NCBI RefSeq assembly: GCF_009769165.1
Contig: NZ_CP043476.1
Location: 1,612,001-1,676,000 of the forward strand
Direction of reading: 5' to 3'
Origin: Xanthomonas hyacinthi
Lineage (GTDB): Bacteria > Pseudomonadota > Gammaproteobacteria > Xanthomonadales > Xanthomonadaceae
Length of the DNA stretch: 64,000 bases
Of the stretch, positions 48,417-57,742 are shown in pieces. The notes beneath the pieces were generated by a model. It was not told where the DNA came from and ran no database searches. It worked only from the letters and a program-made list of their open reading frames with translations. The stretch's first letter is position 1. Every line of letters begins with the position of its first letter. The position numbers and the translations under genes were made by a program.

Positions 48417-49047
48417 CCTGCATACCCGGCTCGACCGCGCCCTGGTCGAAGCCCAGCGCGCCCTGGAGACGGTGTTCGGCAATCCGCCGGCACAGCGCCC
48501 CTATCCGGCCGCGACCACCGCCGACGTGGTGCTGGCGCCGGACGAACGCCGCCACGCCGCCGGGCTGATGCGCATCAACCATGTCGGCGAGGTCTGCGCG
48601 CAGGGCCTGTATTTCGGCCAGGCCGCGGTCGCGCGCGATCCGGCGACCCGCGCGCACCTGCTGCAGGCGGCGCAGGAAGAGACCGACCATCTGGCCTGGT
48701 GCGCGGCGCGGCTGCGCGAACTGGACAGCCGCCCGAGCCTGTTCAATCCGCTCTGGTACGCCGGCAGCTATGCGCTCGGCACCCTGGCCGGGCTGCGCGG
48801 CGACGGCTGGAACCTCGGCTTCGTGGTGGAGACCGAACGCCAGGTCGAGGCGCACCTGGACGAGCACCTGCAGACGCTGCCGCCGGCCGACCTGCGCAGC
48901 CGCGACGTATTGAAGGTGATGAAGGCCGACGAGGCGCGCCATGCCGAACACGCCGAACAGGCCGGCGCGCGGCGCCTGCCGGCGCCGATCCCGCGCCTGA
49001 TGGCCGCAGCCTCGCGGCTGATGAAAGCGGTCGCCTATCGGCTGTGA
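48385..49047 (+). CDS. coq7: 3-demethoxyubiquinol 3-hydroxylase
   Basis: Di-iron monooxygenase of ubiquinone synthesis that hydroxylates the ring at position 6. The 220-residue protein has iron-binding motifs [28 protein letters not shown] and [16 protein letters not shown], all Glu/His residues present. A duplication of the start region gives two possible ATGs (48385 and 48403); the first is used here. It stands alone on this strand, divergent from rplM. Confidence 0.95.
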   Translation: MTAPPSMTAPRLHTRLDRALVEAQRALETVFGNPPAQRPYPAATTADVVLAPDERRHAAGLMRINHVGEVCAQGLYFGQAAVARDPATRAHLLQAAQEETDHLAWCAARLRELDSRPSLFNPLWYAGSYALGTLAGLRGDGWNLGFVVETERQVEAHLDEHLQTLPPADLRSRDVLKVMKADEARHAEHAEQAGARRLPAPIPRLMAAASRLMKAVAYRL

Positions 49048-49240
49048 GCGCAGCGCGGCGCGTGTGCCGCGGGCGAGCGCACTGGCATTGCCGGTGCATT
49101 CGGGTTAATATGAACGAAAGCTGACTGTTTCCACGTCGGCCCACCCTGTTCCAGCGACCGGCGGTTTCATCCCGGCACCGCCTGTATCCGATGCACCACT
49201 GCGCCGAGCCATGCTGCTTGCGCCCGCCTTTCCGACCGAC

Positions 49241-49750
49241 ATGCCCGCACGCTCCATCCACATCCCCTCGCCACGGACCCGCTGGCTCTCGCGCCTGCTG
49301 TTCGCCAGCCTGTTCGCGTTCGGTGGCGGCGCGTTGCTGTACCACCTGCTCGGCGACTACCGCCATGCCAGCGCGATCCTGTCCGACCACTCGGTGGCCA
49401 CGGTGCCGGTGATCGCCGACGGCGGCTTCGGCGTGCATGCCGAACCGCTGATGCATTACCGTTTCCACTATGCGTTCGAGAGCAAGGGCCGGCTGCACCG
49501 CGGCGCGTTCGAGGCCAGCGGCGCCGAGGCCGCGCCGCTGCTGCTCGATGGCGCCACGGTGGAGATCGCCTACGCCAACACCGACCCGTCGCGCTTCGGC
49601 CGCCTCGACCAGTTGCAGCACGCCGGCAACCTCGGCAGCGTGCTGACCCGTCTGGCGATCGCGCTGTCGATCGCCGCGCTGCTGGCCGCGGCCGCGCACC
49701 AGCTGCTGATCGGACGCGTGCTCGGCGCACGCCGTCCTGCCGTGGCCTGA
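49241..49750 (+). CDS. Membrane protein of the DUF3592 type
   Basis: A protein of about 169 residues with two membrane helices, near residues 15-35 (RLLFASLFAFGGGALLYHLL) and 140-162 (LTRLAIALSIAALLAAAAHQ). Between them is a small periplasmic beta domain reading HYRFHYAFESKGRLHRGAFE, then VEIAYANTDPSRFG, which resembles DUF3592. An ATG at 49211 would add ten residues. Function unknown. Confidence 0.7.
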   Translation: MPARSIHIPSPRTRWLSRLLFASLFAFGGGALLYHLLGDYRHASAILSDHSVATVPVIADGGFGVHAEPLMHYRFHYAFESKGRLHRGAFEASGAEAAPLLLDGATVEIAYANTDPSRFGRLDQLQHAGNLGSVLTRLAIALSIAALLAAAAHQLLIGRVLGARRPAVA

Positions 49751-49841
49751 GCGTTCGGGCAAAAACCGCGGAGCTGGCGTAGCCGCGGCGAACGCCTCGC
49801 TATGGCATCCGGCGACTTCTCACCCATCGCCCCCGCAGCGC

Positions 49842-50159
49842 TCAGGGCTGGACCAGCTTCAAGCCGATCACCCCGGCCACGATCAGGCCGATGCAGGCCA
49901 GCCGCGCTGGTGAGGCGCTGTCGCCGAACAGCGCGATGCCCAGCGCGGCCGTGCCCAACGCACCGATCCCGGTCCAGATCGCATACGCCGTCCCCAGCGG
50001 GATGTGCTTCAGCGCCTGGGTCAGCAGCCACAGGCTGATGCCGGCACCGGCCAGCGTGCCCAACGTCGGCCACGCACGGGTGAAGCCTTCGCTGTATTTG
50101 AGGCCGAGCGCGAAGCCGATTTCGAACAGGCCGGCGAGCAGCAGATAGGTCCATGGCAT
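49842..50159 (-). CDS. gdx: Guanidinium exporter of the SMR family
   Basis: A four-helix small multidrug resistance protein of 105 residues, of the SugE/Gdx branch, which exports guanidinium ion in exchange for protons. The N-terminus MPWTYLLLAGLFEIGFALGL carries the essential Glu13, and KYSEGFTRAWP follows as in Gdx. The later helices read SLWLLTQALKHIPLGTAYAI and GIGALGTAALGIALFG. A structure matching a guanidine-II riboswitch lies directly upstream, supporting guanidinium as substrate. It follows speD on the same strand. Confidence 0.93.
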   Translation of the reverse strand: MPWTYLLLAGLFEIGFALGLKYSEGFTRAWPTLGTLAGAGISLWLLTQALKHIPLGTAYAIWTGIGALGTAALGIALFGDSASPARLACIGLIVAGVIGLKLVQP

Positions 50160-50164
50160 TGTCT

Positions 50165-50176
50165 GTCTCCGTAGAC
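50165..50176 (-). promoter_or_regulatory. Hairpin over the gdx ribosome binding site
   Basis: On the minus strand GTCT-ACGG-AGAC forms a 4-bp hairpin with an ACGG loop. The Shine-Dalgarno GGAG lies within it, 7 nt from the gdx ATG. Its loop is the same as in the two aptamer-like hairpins upstream, but its closing pair is T-A, so it is not counted as part of the aptamer. Confidence 0.5.
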
Positions 50177-50217
50177 AAATAAAAACAAAAACGGCCCGAT
50201 GTCTACACATCGGGCCG
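50177..50217 (-). terminator. Intrinsic terminator between speD and gdx
   Basis: On the minus strand CGGCCCGATGT-GTAG-ACATCGGGCCG is a perfect 11-bp stem followed by a run of T (TTTTTGTTTTTATTT). It ends transcription coming from speD or from a promoter near its end. Its first four bases are shared with the second aptamer-like hairpin, so the two structures exclude each other. Confidence 0.85.
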
Positions 50218-50266
50218 CCGTCGGCAGGGGGCGCAGCGCAAACGCCGCGGGGCGGGCCGTCCCGCC
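50214..50266 (-). ncRNA. Probable guanidine-II (mini-ykkC) riboswitch upstream of gdx
   Basis: Two hairpins with ACGG loops closed by a G-C pair lie in order on the minus strand. The first is GGCGGG-ACGG-CCCGCC (50251-50266) and the second GCCG-ACGG-CGGC (50214-50225), 25 nt apart. Paired ACGR-loop hairpins are the definition of the guanidine-II class, and the downstream gene is a guanidinium exporter. The 3' arm of the second hairpin is part of the terminator that follows. Ligand binding should therefore disrupt termination and turn gdx on. Confidence 0.7.
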
Positions 50267-50278
50267 GAATGTGACGCG

Positions 50279-51073
50279 CTACTCGGCCAGATTGCGACCG
50301 TGGAACAGCTCCTCGATCTCGCGCTTGAGCAGCGCTTCGATGCGCATGCGCTCCTTGAACGAGAGGTTCTTGGCCTTTTCCTCGAACAGGTATTGGTCCA
50401 GGTCGAAGTCCTTCAGGTGCATCTTGGTGTGGAAGATGTTCTCCTGATAGACGTTGACGTCGAACATCTCGTAGCGCGCCTTGATGTTCTTGGCCAGGAA
50501 GTTCTGGATCGAATTGATCTTGTGGTCGATGTAGTGCTTCTTGCCCTTCACGTCGCGGGTGAAGCCGCGGATGCGGTAATCCATGATCACGATGTCCGAT
50601 TCCAGCCGCTCGATCAGGTAGTTGAGCGCCTTCAGCGGCGAGATCACCCCGCAGGTGGCGACGTCGATGTCGGCGCGGAAGGTCGCGATGCCGTGCTGCG
50701 GGTGGGTTTCCGGGTAGGTATGGACGGTGATGTGGCTCTTGTCCATGTGCGCGACCACCGCGTCGGAGATGATCTCCCTGCCGGCCAGCTTCTTGTCGAT
50801 CACCGGCTCTTCGGAGATCAGGATGGTCACCGAGGCGCCCTGCGGATCGTAGTCCTGGCGCGCGATGTTGAGGATGTTGGCGCCGATGATCTCGGCCACA
50901 TCGGTGAGGATCTCGGTCAGTCGGTCGGCGTCGTACTGCTCGTCGATGTACTCGATGTAGCGCTGGCGCTCCTCTTCGGAAACCGCGTAGCAGACGTCGT
51001 AGATGTTGAAGCTCAACGCCTTGGTGAGGTTGTTGAAACCTTGCAGCCTCAGGCGAGGCAACGGCTTGACCAC
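50279..51073 (-). CDS. speD: S-adenosylmethionine decarboxylase proenzyme
   Basis: Makes decarboxylated AdoMet for spermidine synthesis. The 264-residue proenzyme cleaves itself before Ser113 in [15 protein letters not shown] to form the pyruvoyl cofactor. The N-terminus is [20 protein letters not shown], taking GTG at 51071-51073 as start. This gives the exact length of the Xanthomonas protein; the open frame runs much further upstream without protein character. Also diagnostic: [20 protein letters not shown]. clp is divergent. Confidence 0.95.
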   Translation of the reverse strand: MVKPLPRLRLQGFNNLTKALSFNIYDVCYAVSEEERQRYIEYIDEQYDADRLTEILTDVAEIIGANILNIARQDYDPQGASVTILISEEPVIDKKLAGREIISDAVVAHMDKSHITVHTYPETHPQHGIATFRADIDVATCGVISPLKALNYLIERLESDIVIMDYRIRGFTRDVKGKKHYIDHKINSIQNFLAKNIKARYEMFDVNVYQENIFHTKMHLKDFDLDQYLFEEKAKNLSFKERMRIEALLKREIEELFHGRNLAE

Positions 51074-51221
51074 GGCGTGAATCCTCAAAAAGATGGATGG
51101 GGTAGAAAGGGCAGCAATTATGGGCCAAACGCGCCCGTAGCGAAACGTGGGGACTGGCGCTCGTTTGCCGCAGACAACGCGTCCCGTTAAGCTCCGGGGA
51201 TTACGCAGTAGCGAAGCCGCC

Positions 51222-51911
51222 ATGAGTCCCGGAAACACCTCCACTGCAACACCTGTGCGCATCGCTCCAAGTCCTCTGACGTTGGACACCGCCACCATCG
51301 ATCGCTTCCTGGCGCATAGCCATCGACGCCGCTATCCGGCGCGCACCGACGTGTTCAGGCCCGGCGATCCGGCCGGCACCCTGTACTACGTCGTCAGCGG
51401 CTCGGTCAGCATCATCGCCGAGGAAGATGACGACCGCGAGCTGGTGCTGGGCTATTTCGGCAGCGGCGAGTTCGTCGGCGAGATGGGCCTGTTCATCGAA
51501 TCGGACCAACGCGAGGTGATCCTGCGCACCCGCACCCCGTGCGAGCTGGCCGAGATCAGCTACGAGCGGCTGCACCAGCTGTTTCTGGGCTCGCTGTCGG
51601 CCGATGCGCCGCGGGTGCTGTATGCGATCGGCGTGCAGCTGTCCAAGCGCCTGCTCGACACCTCGCGCAAGGCCAGCCGCCTGGCGTTCCTGGACGTCAC
51701 CGACCGCATCGTGCGCACCTTGCACGACCTGGCGCAGGAACCGGAAGCGATGAGCCACCCGCAGGGCATGCAGTTGCGCGTGTCGCGGCAGGAGCTGGCG
51801 CGGCTGGTCGGCTGCTCGCGCGAGATGGCCGGCCGCGTGCTGAAGAAGCTGCAGGTCGACGGCATCCTGCACGCCCGCGGCAAGACCGTGGTGCTGTACG
51901 GCGCACGCTGA
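51222..51911 (+). CDS. clp: Crp-like global regulator Clp
   Basis: A Crp-family transcription factor that, in Xanthomonas, controls extracellular enzymes, polysaccharide and virulence genes and is inhibited by c-di-GMP rather than activated by cAMP. The 229-residue protein has the effector domain ([35 protein letters not shown]), the long dimer helix and a C-terminal [23 protein letters not shown], followed by VLKKLQVDG. The ATG at 51222 matches the family start MSPGNT. It is divergent from speD with 148 bp between. Confidence 0.95.
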   Translation: MSPGNTSTATPVRIAPSPLTLDTATIDRFLAHSHRRRYPARTDVFRPGDPAGTLYYVVSGSVSIIAEEDDDRELVLGYFGSGEFVGEMGLFIESDQREVILRTRTPCELAEISYERLHQLFLGSLSADAPRVLYAIGVQLSKRLLDTSRKASRLAFLDVTDRIVRTLHDLAQEPEAMSHPQGMQLRVSRQELARLVGCSREMAGRVLKKLQVDGILHARGKTVVLYGAR

Positions 51912-51959
51912 GCGCAAGGCCGCGACCGCACGCCGCGCCAGCGGCGGTGGTCCACCGCG

Positions 51960-52718
51960 ATGGTCCTGAGCGAGACGTTCTACTGGTTCGTGCTGGTCGG
52001 CCTGACGGCGCAGCTGGTCGATGGCGCGCTGGGCATGGCCTTCGGCCTGGTGTCCTCGTCGGTGCTGCTGAGCATGGGCCTGCCGCCGGCGGCGGTCAGC
52101 GCCAGCGTGCACAGCGCCGAAATCTTCACCACCGGCGCCTCGGGCCTGTCGCACCTGGCGCTGGGCAATGTCGACAAGCGCCTGTTCCTGCGCCTGGCGC
52201 TGCCGGGCATGGCCGGCGGCATCCTCGGCGCTTACGTGCTGACCCAGCTGCCGGGCGAGCGCATCCGCCCGTTCGTGCATCTGTACCTGCTGGGCCTGGC
52301 GGTGCTGATCCTGCTGCGCGCCGCCGGCCGCGCGCTGCCGCGGCAGCAGGTGCAGCGGGTGCCGCTGCTGGGCTTCGTCGCCGGCCTGCTCGATGCCAGC
52401 GGCGGCGGCGGCTGGGGGCCGGTGGCGACCTCGACCCTGCTGGCGCGCGGCGGCCAGGCGCGCACCACGATCGGCACGGTCAACGCCGCCGAATTCCTGG
52501 TGACGCTGTCGATCTCGCTGACCTTCCTGCTGACGATGGGCATCCAGCACCTGCAGATCGTGCTCGGCCTGCTGGTCGGCGGCATGCTGGCCGCGCCGCT
52601 GGCGGCGGTGCTGGTCAAGCGCGTGCGCGAACGCTGGGTGCTGGTGGCGGTGGGCCTGCTGGTGCTCGGGATCAGCCTGTACCAGATCGGCAGCACGCTG
52701 TATCGTTGGTGGGCCTAG
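51960..52718 (+). CDS. TSUP-family transporter (TauE/SafE type)
   Basis: A 252-residue membrane protein with about eight helices of the sulfite/organosulfonate exporter family. Conserved features are FVLVGLTAQLVDGALGMAFG, VHSAEIFTTGASGLSHLALG and the mirrored second half FVAGLLDASGGGGWGPVATS, reflecting the inverted-repeat fold. It lies 48 bp after clp on the same strand. Substrate unknown. Confidence 0.88.
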   Translation: MVLSETFYWFVLVGLTAQLVDGALGMAFGLVSSSVLLSMGLPPAAVSASVHSAEIFTTGASGLSHLALGNVDKRLFLRLALPGMAGGILGAYVLTQLPGERIRPFVHLYLLGLAVLILLRAAGRALPRQQVQRVPLLGFVAGLLDASGGGGWGPVATSTLLARGGQARTTIGTVNAAEFLVTLSISLTFLLTMGIQHLQIVLGLLVGGMLAAPLAAVLVKRVRERWVLVAVGLLVLGISLYQIGSTLYRWWA

Positions 52719-52722
52719 CCGG

Positions 52723-53445
52723 TTACTGTGGCGCTGCGTCGCCGGCGCGGTCGCGGCAACCCCAGTTCAGGATCGGCGTGCCGGACGGCAGTTCGCGACG
52801 GAAGCGAGCCACCGCCGAGGCCTTGGGATTGACCACCACCGGTACCGCGGCCGCCTGCAGCAACGGCAGGTCGGCGGTGCTGTCGGAATAGGCGGTGGCG
52901 ATCTCGCCGTAGCCCAGCTCGCGCAACATGCGCATCTTCTCTTCGTTGTGGCAGTGGCGGGTAGCGGTGACCGCGCCCAGCCGCGGGCCGATCAGGCTGC
53001 CGACCACCGGCACATCCTGCTGCGCGACGAAGCCGAGGATGGCGCGCGCCAGCTCCGGCGGCGCGCCGGTGGCGACCACCACCCGGTCGCCGGCGGCGCG
53101 GTGCCGGGCGAACACCTCCAATGCGTGCGGCAGCAGACGCTGGCGGATCTGCGCCTCGTGCTGCAGCACGTATTGGTCGATCACCCGGTTGAACGCGCGC
53201 GCGCGGCGCAGGCCGAAGCTGGCGATCCACACGTAGCCGGAGATGCCGCTGCGCCGGGTCGGCAGCATCGCCACCAGCGGCCCCAGTAGCGGCGTGGCCA
53301 GCAGCGCGGCGGCCAGGCGCAGCGGATTGCGCCGGATCAGCCAGGCGAACAGATGGCTGCCCGAGTCGCCGTCGTACAGCGTGTGGTCGAAATCGAACAC
53401 CACCAGCGGCGCATCGGCGCGCGGGGCGGGATAGGCGCCGGTCAT
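52723..53445 (-). CDS. HAD-superfamily phosphatase
   Basis: A 240-residue HAD-IB-type hydrolase. Motif I is [14 protein letters not shown] with the nucleophile Asp, motif II is [10 protein letters not shown], and motif III/IV is the K followed by [11 protein letters not shown]. The insert after motif I is helical, as in SerB-like or phosphatidylglycerophosphatase C-like proteins. It overlaps the trpC stop by 4 bp and is cotranscribed with it. A role in tryptophan synthesis is not implied; the substrate is unknown. Confidence 0.85.
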   Translation of the reverse strand: MTGAYPAPRADAPLVVFDFDHTLYDGDSGSHLFAWLIRRNPLRLAAALLATPLLGPLVAMLPTRRSGISGYVWIASFGLRRARAFNRVIDQYVLQHEAQIRQRLLPHALEVFARHRAAGDRVVVATGAPPELARAILGFVAQQDVPVVGSLIGPRLGAVTATRHCHNEEKMRMLRELGYGEIATAYSDSTADLPLLQAAAVPVVVNPKASAVARFRRELPSGTPILNWGCRDRAGDAAPQ

Positions 53446-54236
53446 GGCTCGAAGAACAGCTGGCGCAGCGCCTCGCCGGGTTCCTCGGCGCGCATGAAGG
53501 TTTCCCCGACCAGGAACGCGTGCACGCCCGCGGCGCGCATCGTGGCCACGTCGGCCGGGCCGAGGATGCCGCTCTCGGTGACCAGCAGGCGGTCGCGCGG
53601 CACCGCCTCGCGCATCTCCAGCGTGGTCTGCAGCGACACGTCGAAGGTGCGCAGGTTGCGGTTGTTGATGCCGATCAGCGGTACCGGCACCTGGATCGCG
53701 CGCTCCAGCTCGTCGATGTCGTGCACTTCGACCAGCACGTCCATGCCCAGTTGCAGCGCCAGCGCCGACAGTTCGGCCAGCTGCAGGTCGTCCAGCGCGG
53801 CGACGATCAGCAGGATGCAGTCGGCGCCGAGCACGCGCGCCTCATACACCTGGTACGGGTCGATGGTGAAGTCCTTGCGCAGCACCGGCAGCGTGCACGC
53901 CTCGCGCGCCTGCTGCAGGTAGCGGTCGTGGCCCTGGAAGAAGTCCTCGTCGGTCAGCACCGACAGGCAGGCGGCGCCGCCGAACTCGTAGCTGACCGCG
54001 ATGTCGGCCGGATGGAAGTCGGGCCGGATCACGCCCCTGGACGGGCTGGCCTTCTTGACCTCGGCGATCACCGCCGGCGCGCCATCGTCGATCGCGGCCT
54101 GCAGCGCACGCGCGAAACCGCGCACCGGCGGCGCCGCCTCGGCGCACGCGATCAGCTCGGCCAGCGGCACGCGCGCGCGGCGCGCGGCGATCTCTTCGGC
54201 CTTGCGGGCGAGAATGGTGCGGAGGATGTCGCTCAT
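53442..54236 (-). CDS. trpC: Indole-3-glycerol phosphate synthase
   Basis: Closes the indole ring of tryptophan. The 264-residue TIM barrel shows [53 protein letters not shown] and [12 protein letters not shown], all standard. Not fused to TrpF. It follows trpD after 159 bp that contain a diverged GGGACT-type inverted repeat. The downstream HAD phosphatase overlaps its stop. Confidence 0.97.
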   Translation of the reverse strand: MSDILRTILARKAEEIAARRARVPLAELIACAEAAPPVRGFARALQAAIDDGAPAVIAEVKKASPSRGVIRPDFHPADIAVSYEFGGAACLSVLTDEDFFQGHDRYLQQAREACTLPVLRKDFTIDPYQVYEARVLGADCILLIVAALDDLQLAELSALALQLGMDVLVEVHDIDELERAIQVPVPLIGINNRNLRTFDVSLQTTLEMREAVPRDRLLVTESGILGPADVATMRAAGVHAFLVGETFMRAEEPGEALRQLFFEP

Positions 54237-54276
54237 TGGGGTCGGATCCCGGGGGGCCGGGCATTATCGGTCAAGT

Positions 54277-54412
54277 TGGGACGGCCGGGACTCGGGACTC
54301 GGAAAGCGTAGCCGCCCGCTGGGGCAGCAGACGGCCACTGCAAATTCGGGTGAACTCCTTCAGGCAGCGGGGCTCGCCGAGTCCCCGGTCCCCAGTCACG
54401 AATCCCGGCATT
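54277..54412. repeat. Diverged inverted repeat between trpD and trpC
   Basis: GGGACTCGGGACTCGG near 54290 is mirrored by CGAGTCCCCGGTCCCCAGTC near 54377. This resembles the GGGAAT-type pairs at 1143, 11049 and 12858 with C in place of A at one position. It occupies the gap between two otherwise tightly packed trp genes. Confidence 0.6.
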
Positions 54413-55439
54413 CGGCCAGTTGCCGCGTGCACGCCACGTATGCATCCAGCTTGGCGCGCGCGCGGCCGTCGGCGATCGCCGCGCGCGCCAGGCCGATACC
54501 GGCGCCGATATCGGCCGCCACGCCGGCCACGTACAGCGCCGCACCGGCGTTGAAGGCGACGATGTCCAGCGCCGGACCGGGCACGTTGTCGAGCACGCCG
54601 AGCAGCATCGCCATCGATTCGGCGGCATCGGCCACCCTGAGGTTGCGGCTGGCCGACATGGCGATGCCGAAATCCTCCGGATGCACTTCGTACTCGCGCA
54701 CTTCGCCGTCGCGCAGTTCGCCGACCAGGGTACCGGCGCCGAGCGAGAGTTCGTCCATGCCGTCGCGGCCCCACACCACCAGCGCGCGCTCGGCGCCCAG
54801 CTCGTGCAGCACGCGCGCCTGGATGCCGACCAGGTCGGGATGGAACACGCCCATCAGGATGTTCGGCGCACCGGCCGGGTTGGTCAGCGGGCCGAGGATG
54901 TTGAAGAGGGTGCGCACGCCCATCTCGCGCCGCACCGGCGCCACCACCTTCATTGCCGGGTGGTGCACCGGCGCGTACATGAAGCCGATGCCGGTGGCGG
55001 CCAGCGCCTGTGCCACCTGCTCGGGCTGCAGCTCGATCGCCGCGCCCAGCGCCTCCAGCGCATCGGCGCTGCCGGACTTGGAGGAGACGCTGCGGTTGCC
55101 GTGCTTGGCCACCTTGGCGCCGGCCGCCGCGGCCACGAACATCGCGCAGGTGGAGATGTTGAAGGTATGCGAGCCGTCGCCGCCGGTGCCGACGATATCG
55201 ACCATGTGGCTGCGGTCGGCGACGGCGACGGTGCGCGAGAACTCGCGCATCACCGCCGCCGCGCCGGCGATCTCGCCGATCGTCTCCTTCTTCACCCGCA
55301 GCCCGGTGAGGATCGCCGCGGTCATCATCGGCGACACCTCGCCGCGCATGATCTGCCGCATCAGCCCGACCATCTCGTCGTGGAAGATCTCGCGGTGCTC
55401 GATGGTGCGTTGCAGGGCCTGCTGCGGGGTCAGCGTCAT
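54396..55439 (-). CDS. trpD: Anthranilate phosphoribosyltransferase
   Basis: Joins anthranilate to PRPP in the second tryptophan-specific step. The 347-residue protein shows [60 protein letters not shown] and [11 protein letters not shown], all diagnostic. The ATG at 55437-55439 is preceded by AGGA. A 51-codon reading frame lies between it and trpG. Confidence 0.97.
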   Translation of the reverse strand: MTLTPQQALQRTIEHREIFHDEMVGLMRQIMRGEVSPMMTAAILTGLRVKKETIGEIAGAAAVMREFSRTVAVADRSHMVDIVGTGGDGSHTFNISTCAMFVAAAAGAKVAKHGNRSVSSKSGSADALEALGAAIELQPEQVAQALAATGIGFMYAPVHHPAMKVVAPVRREMGVRTLFNILGPLTNPAGAPNILMGVFHPDLVGIQARVLHELGAERALVVWGRDGMDELSLGAGTLVGELRDGEVREYEVHPEDFGIAMSASRNLRVADAAESMAMLLGVLDNVPGPALDIVAFNAGAALYVAGVAADIGAGIGLARAAIADGRARAKLDAYVACTRQLAECRDS

Positions 55440-55458
55440 TGCGGTTCCTGGAAGGGGG

Positions 55459-55614
55459 TCAGAGGCTGGCGTGCGCGAGGATTTCCTGGCCCATCGGCAC
55501 GCAGTCGCCGTCTTGCATCGGGTAGTAGCGCAGGCGCATGCGGTCCTCGCCCTTGGCGCACGGCAGCAACGCGATCGCACCAAGCACCACGCGTGGGGGC
55601 AGACGCATGCTCAT
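55459..55614 (-). CDS. Small unknown protein coupled to trpG
   Basis: A 51-codon frame between trpG and trpD. Its ATG overlaps the trpG stop (ATGA at 55611-55614) and its stop is 19 bp before the trpD ATG, so it is placed like a real operon member. The product has a short hydrophobic start ([16 protein letters not shown]) and a soluble end with [20 protein letters not shown]. The signal-like start suggests export, but LLPC is a poor lipobox. I do not recognise the family. Confidence 0.55.
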   Translation of the reverse strand: MSMRLPPRVVLGAIALLPCAKGEDRMRLRYYPMQDGDCVPMGQEILAHASL

Positions 55615-56189
55615 CGCTCCAGGAAATTCTTCAGCAGCGCGTGGCCGTGCTCGGTGAGGATGGACTCGGGATGGAACTGCACACCCTCGACCGGGAACTG
55701 GCGGTGGCGCAGGCCCATGATCTCCTCGATCGTGCCGTCCTCGTGCTCGGTCCAGGCGGTGACTTCCAGGCAGGCCGGCAGCGAGGTCTGCTCCACCACC
55801 AGCGAGTGGTAGCGGGTGGCCTCGTAGCGGTCCGGCAGCCCGGCGAACACGCCGCGGCCTTCGTGGCGGATGCGCGAGGTCTTGCCGTGCATGATGGTGC
55901 CGGCGCGCACCACCTCGCCGCCGTAGGCCTGGCCGATGCTCTGGTGGCCCAGGCACACGCCCAGGATCGGGGTGTGCTGGCCGAGCCGCTCGATCAGCTG
56001 CAGCGACACGCCGGCCTCGTTCGGCGTGCACGGACCGGGCGAGATCACGATGCGCTCCGGCGCCAGGCGCGCGATCTCGTCCACGCTGAGCGCGTCGTTG
56101 CGCACCACCTTGACCTCGGCGCCGAGCGCCTGCAGGTACTGCACGAGGTTGTAGGTGAAGCTGTCGTAGTTGTCGAGCATCAGCAGCAT
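55611..56189 (-). CDS. trpG: Anthranilate synthase glutaminase subunit
   Basis: Class I glutamine amidotransferase that supplies ammonia to TrpE. The 192-residue protein has [32 protein letters not shown], the nucleophile Cys in [17 protein letters not shown], and the catalytic His-Glu in [14 protein letters not shown]. The ATG at 56187-56189 is preferred over a TTG six bases upstream. trpE is not in this window, so the subunit genes are separated. Confidence 0.97.
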   Translation of the reverse strand: MLLMLDNYDSFTYNLVQYLQALGAEVKVVRNDALSVDEIARLAPERIVISPGPCTPNEAGVSLQLIERLGQHTPILGVCLGHQSIGQAYGGEVVRAGTIMHGKTSRIRHEGRGVFAGLPDRYEATRYHSLVVEQTSLPACLEVTAWTEHEDGTIEEIMGLRHRQFPVEGVQFHPESILTEHGHALLKNFLER

Positions 56190-56547
56190 TTTCAACGTAT
56201 CCGATTGATTTTAAAGTGGATCAAAGCCATAACTTCGTAGCCGTAGCCGCTGTGATGCCCGCCAGTTCGTTTGATGCCCAAGCCGCTGGCCAAACAAGCA
56301 ACACTAGAAGGCGCATCTTCGCACGTGCCGGCTCATGCTCAATCGCAATAACTGCCTTCCCCTCAGCCCACAGGAGGCGATCCAGCGTCTTGCAACGCGT
56401 GTCGATGGCGGCGCAATGTCGCTGTCGATCCTCAATGTCTAGCAAGGACTGAAAAGTGCCCTCCCCCCAATAATTGATTCTTCTCCCAACGGAGGGGACA
56501 GGCGCACGGCCGACCGTCGGAATTGTCGTCGTCTAGACAGCAAAACG
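56190..56547. other. Less GC-rich region upstream of trpG, possible small gene
   Basis: This stretch is visibly less GC-rich than its surroundings. It contains one weak minus-strand frame (56221-56445, TTG start, 74 codons) reading DRQRHCAAIDTRCKTLDRLL followed by WAEGKAVIAIEHEPARAK and a hydrophobic end. The start has GGGGGGAGGG upstream. No family is recognised, and it may be a fragment of a transferred gene. Confidence 0.35.
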
Positions 56548-56830
56548 GTGCCATGGCCGGAGGCCGCCGAGCGCGCGTTCCTCGACCAGCAGTTCGTCCT
56601 GCAGCACGCGCACTGCCTGGCCCACTTCGCTGGCGCCGACTTGCCGATCGTGGAAACCGCGCAGGCGCCGCCGGACAGGCTCTACCTGCGGCGCGGCGCG
56701 TCCTGGTCGATATCAGCCTGCTGCCCCCTGGCGTGGGCACGGCGTGGGCACGGCGCTGATCTGGAGCGGCAGGCGGGCATTCGGAGGAGGAAACCGGCCA
56801 GCCCCAGGCCCAATACACGCTGTTGCATGT
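56548..56830 (+). pseudogene. Remnant of a GNAT-family acetyltransferase
   Basis: The frame from 56548 reads WPEAAERAFLDQQFVLQHAH, then FAGADLPIVETA and PDRLYLRRGASW. Near 56705 a frameshift moves homology to LVDISLLPPGVGTAW. There GGCGTGGGCAC occurs twice in tandem (56730-56740 and 56741-56751). Removing one copy yields PPGVGTALIWSG, the acetyl-CoA motif region of GNAT enzymes. At least two lesions make the gene non-functional. It lies just upstream of mlaF. Confidence 0.65.
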
Positions 56831-56950
56831 ACGGCATCCCCCGGACCATGCGCACGCGGGCATCACGGATGCGACAATACTGCACGGCCCGGTTCGGTTA
56901 AGTTCAGCGGACTGGTTCAATCCTGTATCGATTTTCTGTTAAAGGCCGCG

Positions 56951-57742
56951 ATGGCGTCTTCCGAATCCAATGTGGTGCAGCTGTCGGGTGTGCGCATCGA
57001 CCGTGGCGGCCGCACGATCCTGCGCGACGTCTCGCTGGCGGTGCCGCGCGGCAGCATCACCGCCGTGCTCGGCCCATCGGGCAGCGGCAAATCGACCCTG
57101 CTGGCGGCGCTGACCGGCGAGCTGGTCCCGGTCGCCGGCACGGTGGAGGTGTTCGGCCAGCCGCTGCCGCGCGGCAGCCGCGCGCTGCGCGAGACGCGCA
57201 AGAGCATCGGCGTGCTGCTGCAGGGCAACGGCCTGCTCACCGACCTGAGCGTGGCCGAGAACGTGGCGCTGCCGCTGCGCGCCCACACCCGCCTGCCCGA
57301 GCCGGTGCTGCAACGGCTGGTGGCGCTGAAGCTGCATGCGGTGGGCCTGCTCGCCGCCGCCGAGGTCTGGCCGCGCGAACTGTCCGGCGGCATGGCGCGG
57401 CGCGTGGCGCTGGCCCGCGCGCTGGCCCTGGACCCGCCGCTGATGCTCTACGACGAACCGCTGACCGGGCTGGACCCGATCGCCTCCGGGGTGATCATGA
57501 GCCTGATCCAGCGCCTCAACGACACCCTGGGCCTGACCAGCATCATCGTCAGCCATCACGTCCACGAGACCTTGCCGATCTGCAACCAGGCGGTGGCCAT
57601 CGCCAACGGCGGGGTGGTCTTCGCCGGCACCCCGGACGCGCTGCAGGCCAGCGCCGATCCGCTGCTGCAGCAATTCCTGCACGGCCGCCCGGATGGCCCG
57701 ATCCCGTTCGATGCGCCGCCGCGCGCGCGGAGCGCCGCCTGA
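56951..57742 (+). CDS. mlaF: ABC transporter ATPase MlaF
   Basis: ATPase of the Mla system, which keeps phospholipids out of the outer leaflet of the outer membrane. The 263-residue protein has the Walker A LGPSGSGKSTLLAALTG, the signature LSGGMARRVALARAL, Walker B LMLYDEPLTGLDP and the H-loop IIVSHHVHE. The ATG at 56951 follows AAAGG at suitable distance. Its stop overlaps the mlaE start. Confidence 0.96.
   Translation: MASSESNVVQLSGVRIDRGGRTILRDVSLAVPRGSITAVLGPSGSGKSTLLAALTGELVPVAGTVEVFGQPLPRGSRALRETRKSIGVLLQGNGLLTDLSVAENVALPLRAHTRLPEPVLQRLVALKLHAVGLLAAAEVWPRELSGGMARRVALARALALDPPLMLYDEPLTGLDPIASGVIMSLIQRLNDTLGLTSIIVSHHVHETLPICNQAVAIANGGVVFAGTPDALQASADPLLQQFLHGRPDGPIPFDAPPRARSAA

Noticed and set aside
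50160..50281. Guanidine-I (ykkC) riboswitch
   Set aside because: The long conserved ykkC core is absent. Only the small ACGG-loop hairpins of the guanidine-II class are present.
50279..51298. Longer SpeD starting at 51298
   Set aside because: The added residues have no SpeD homology and run over the clp promoter and start. The GTG at 51073 gives the normal 264 residues.
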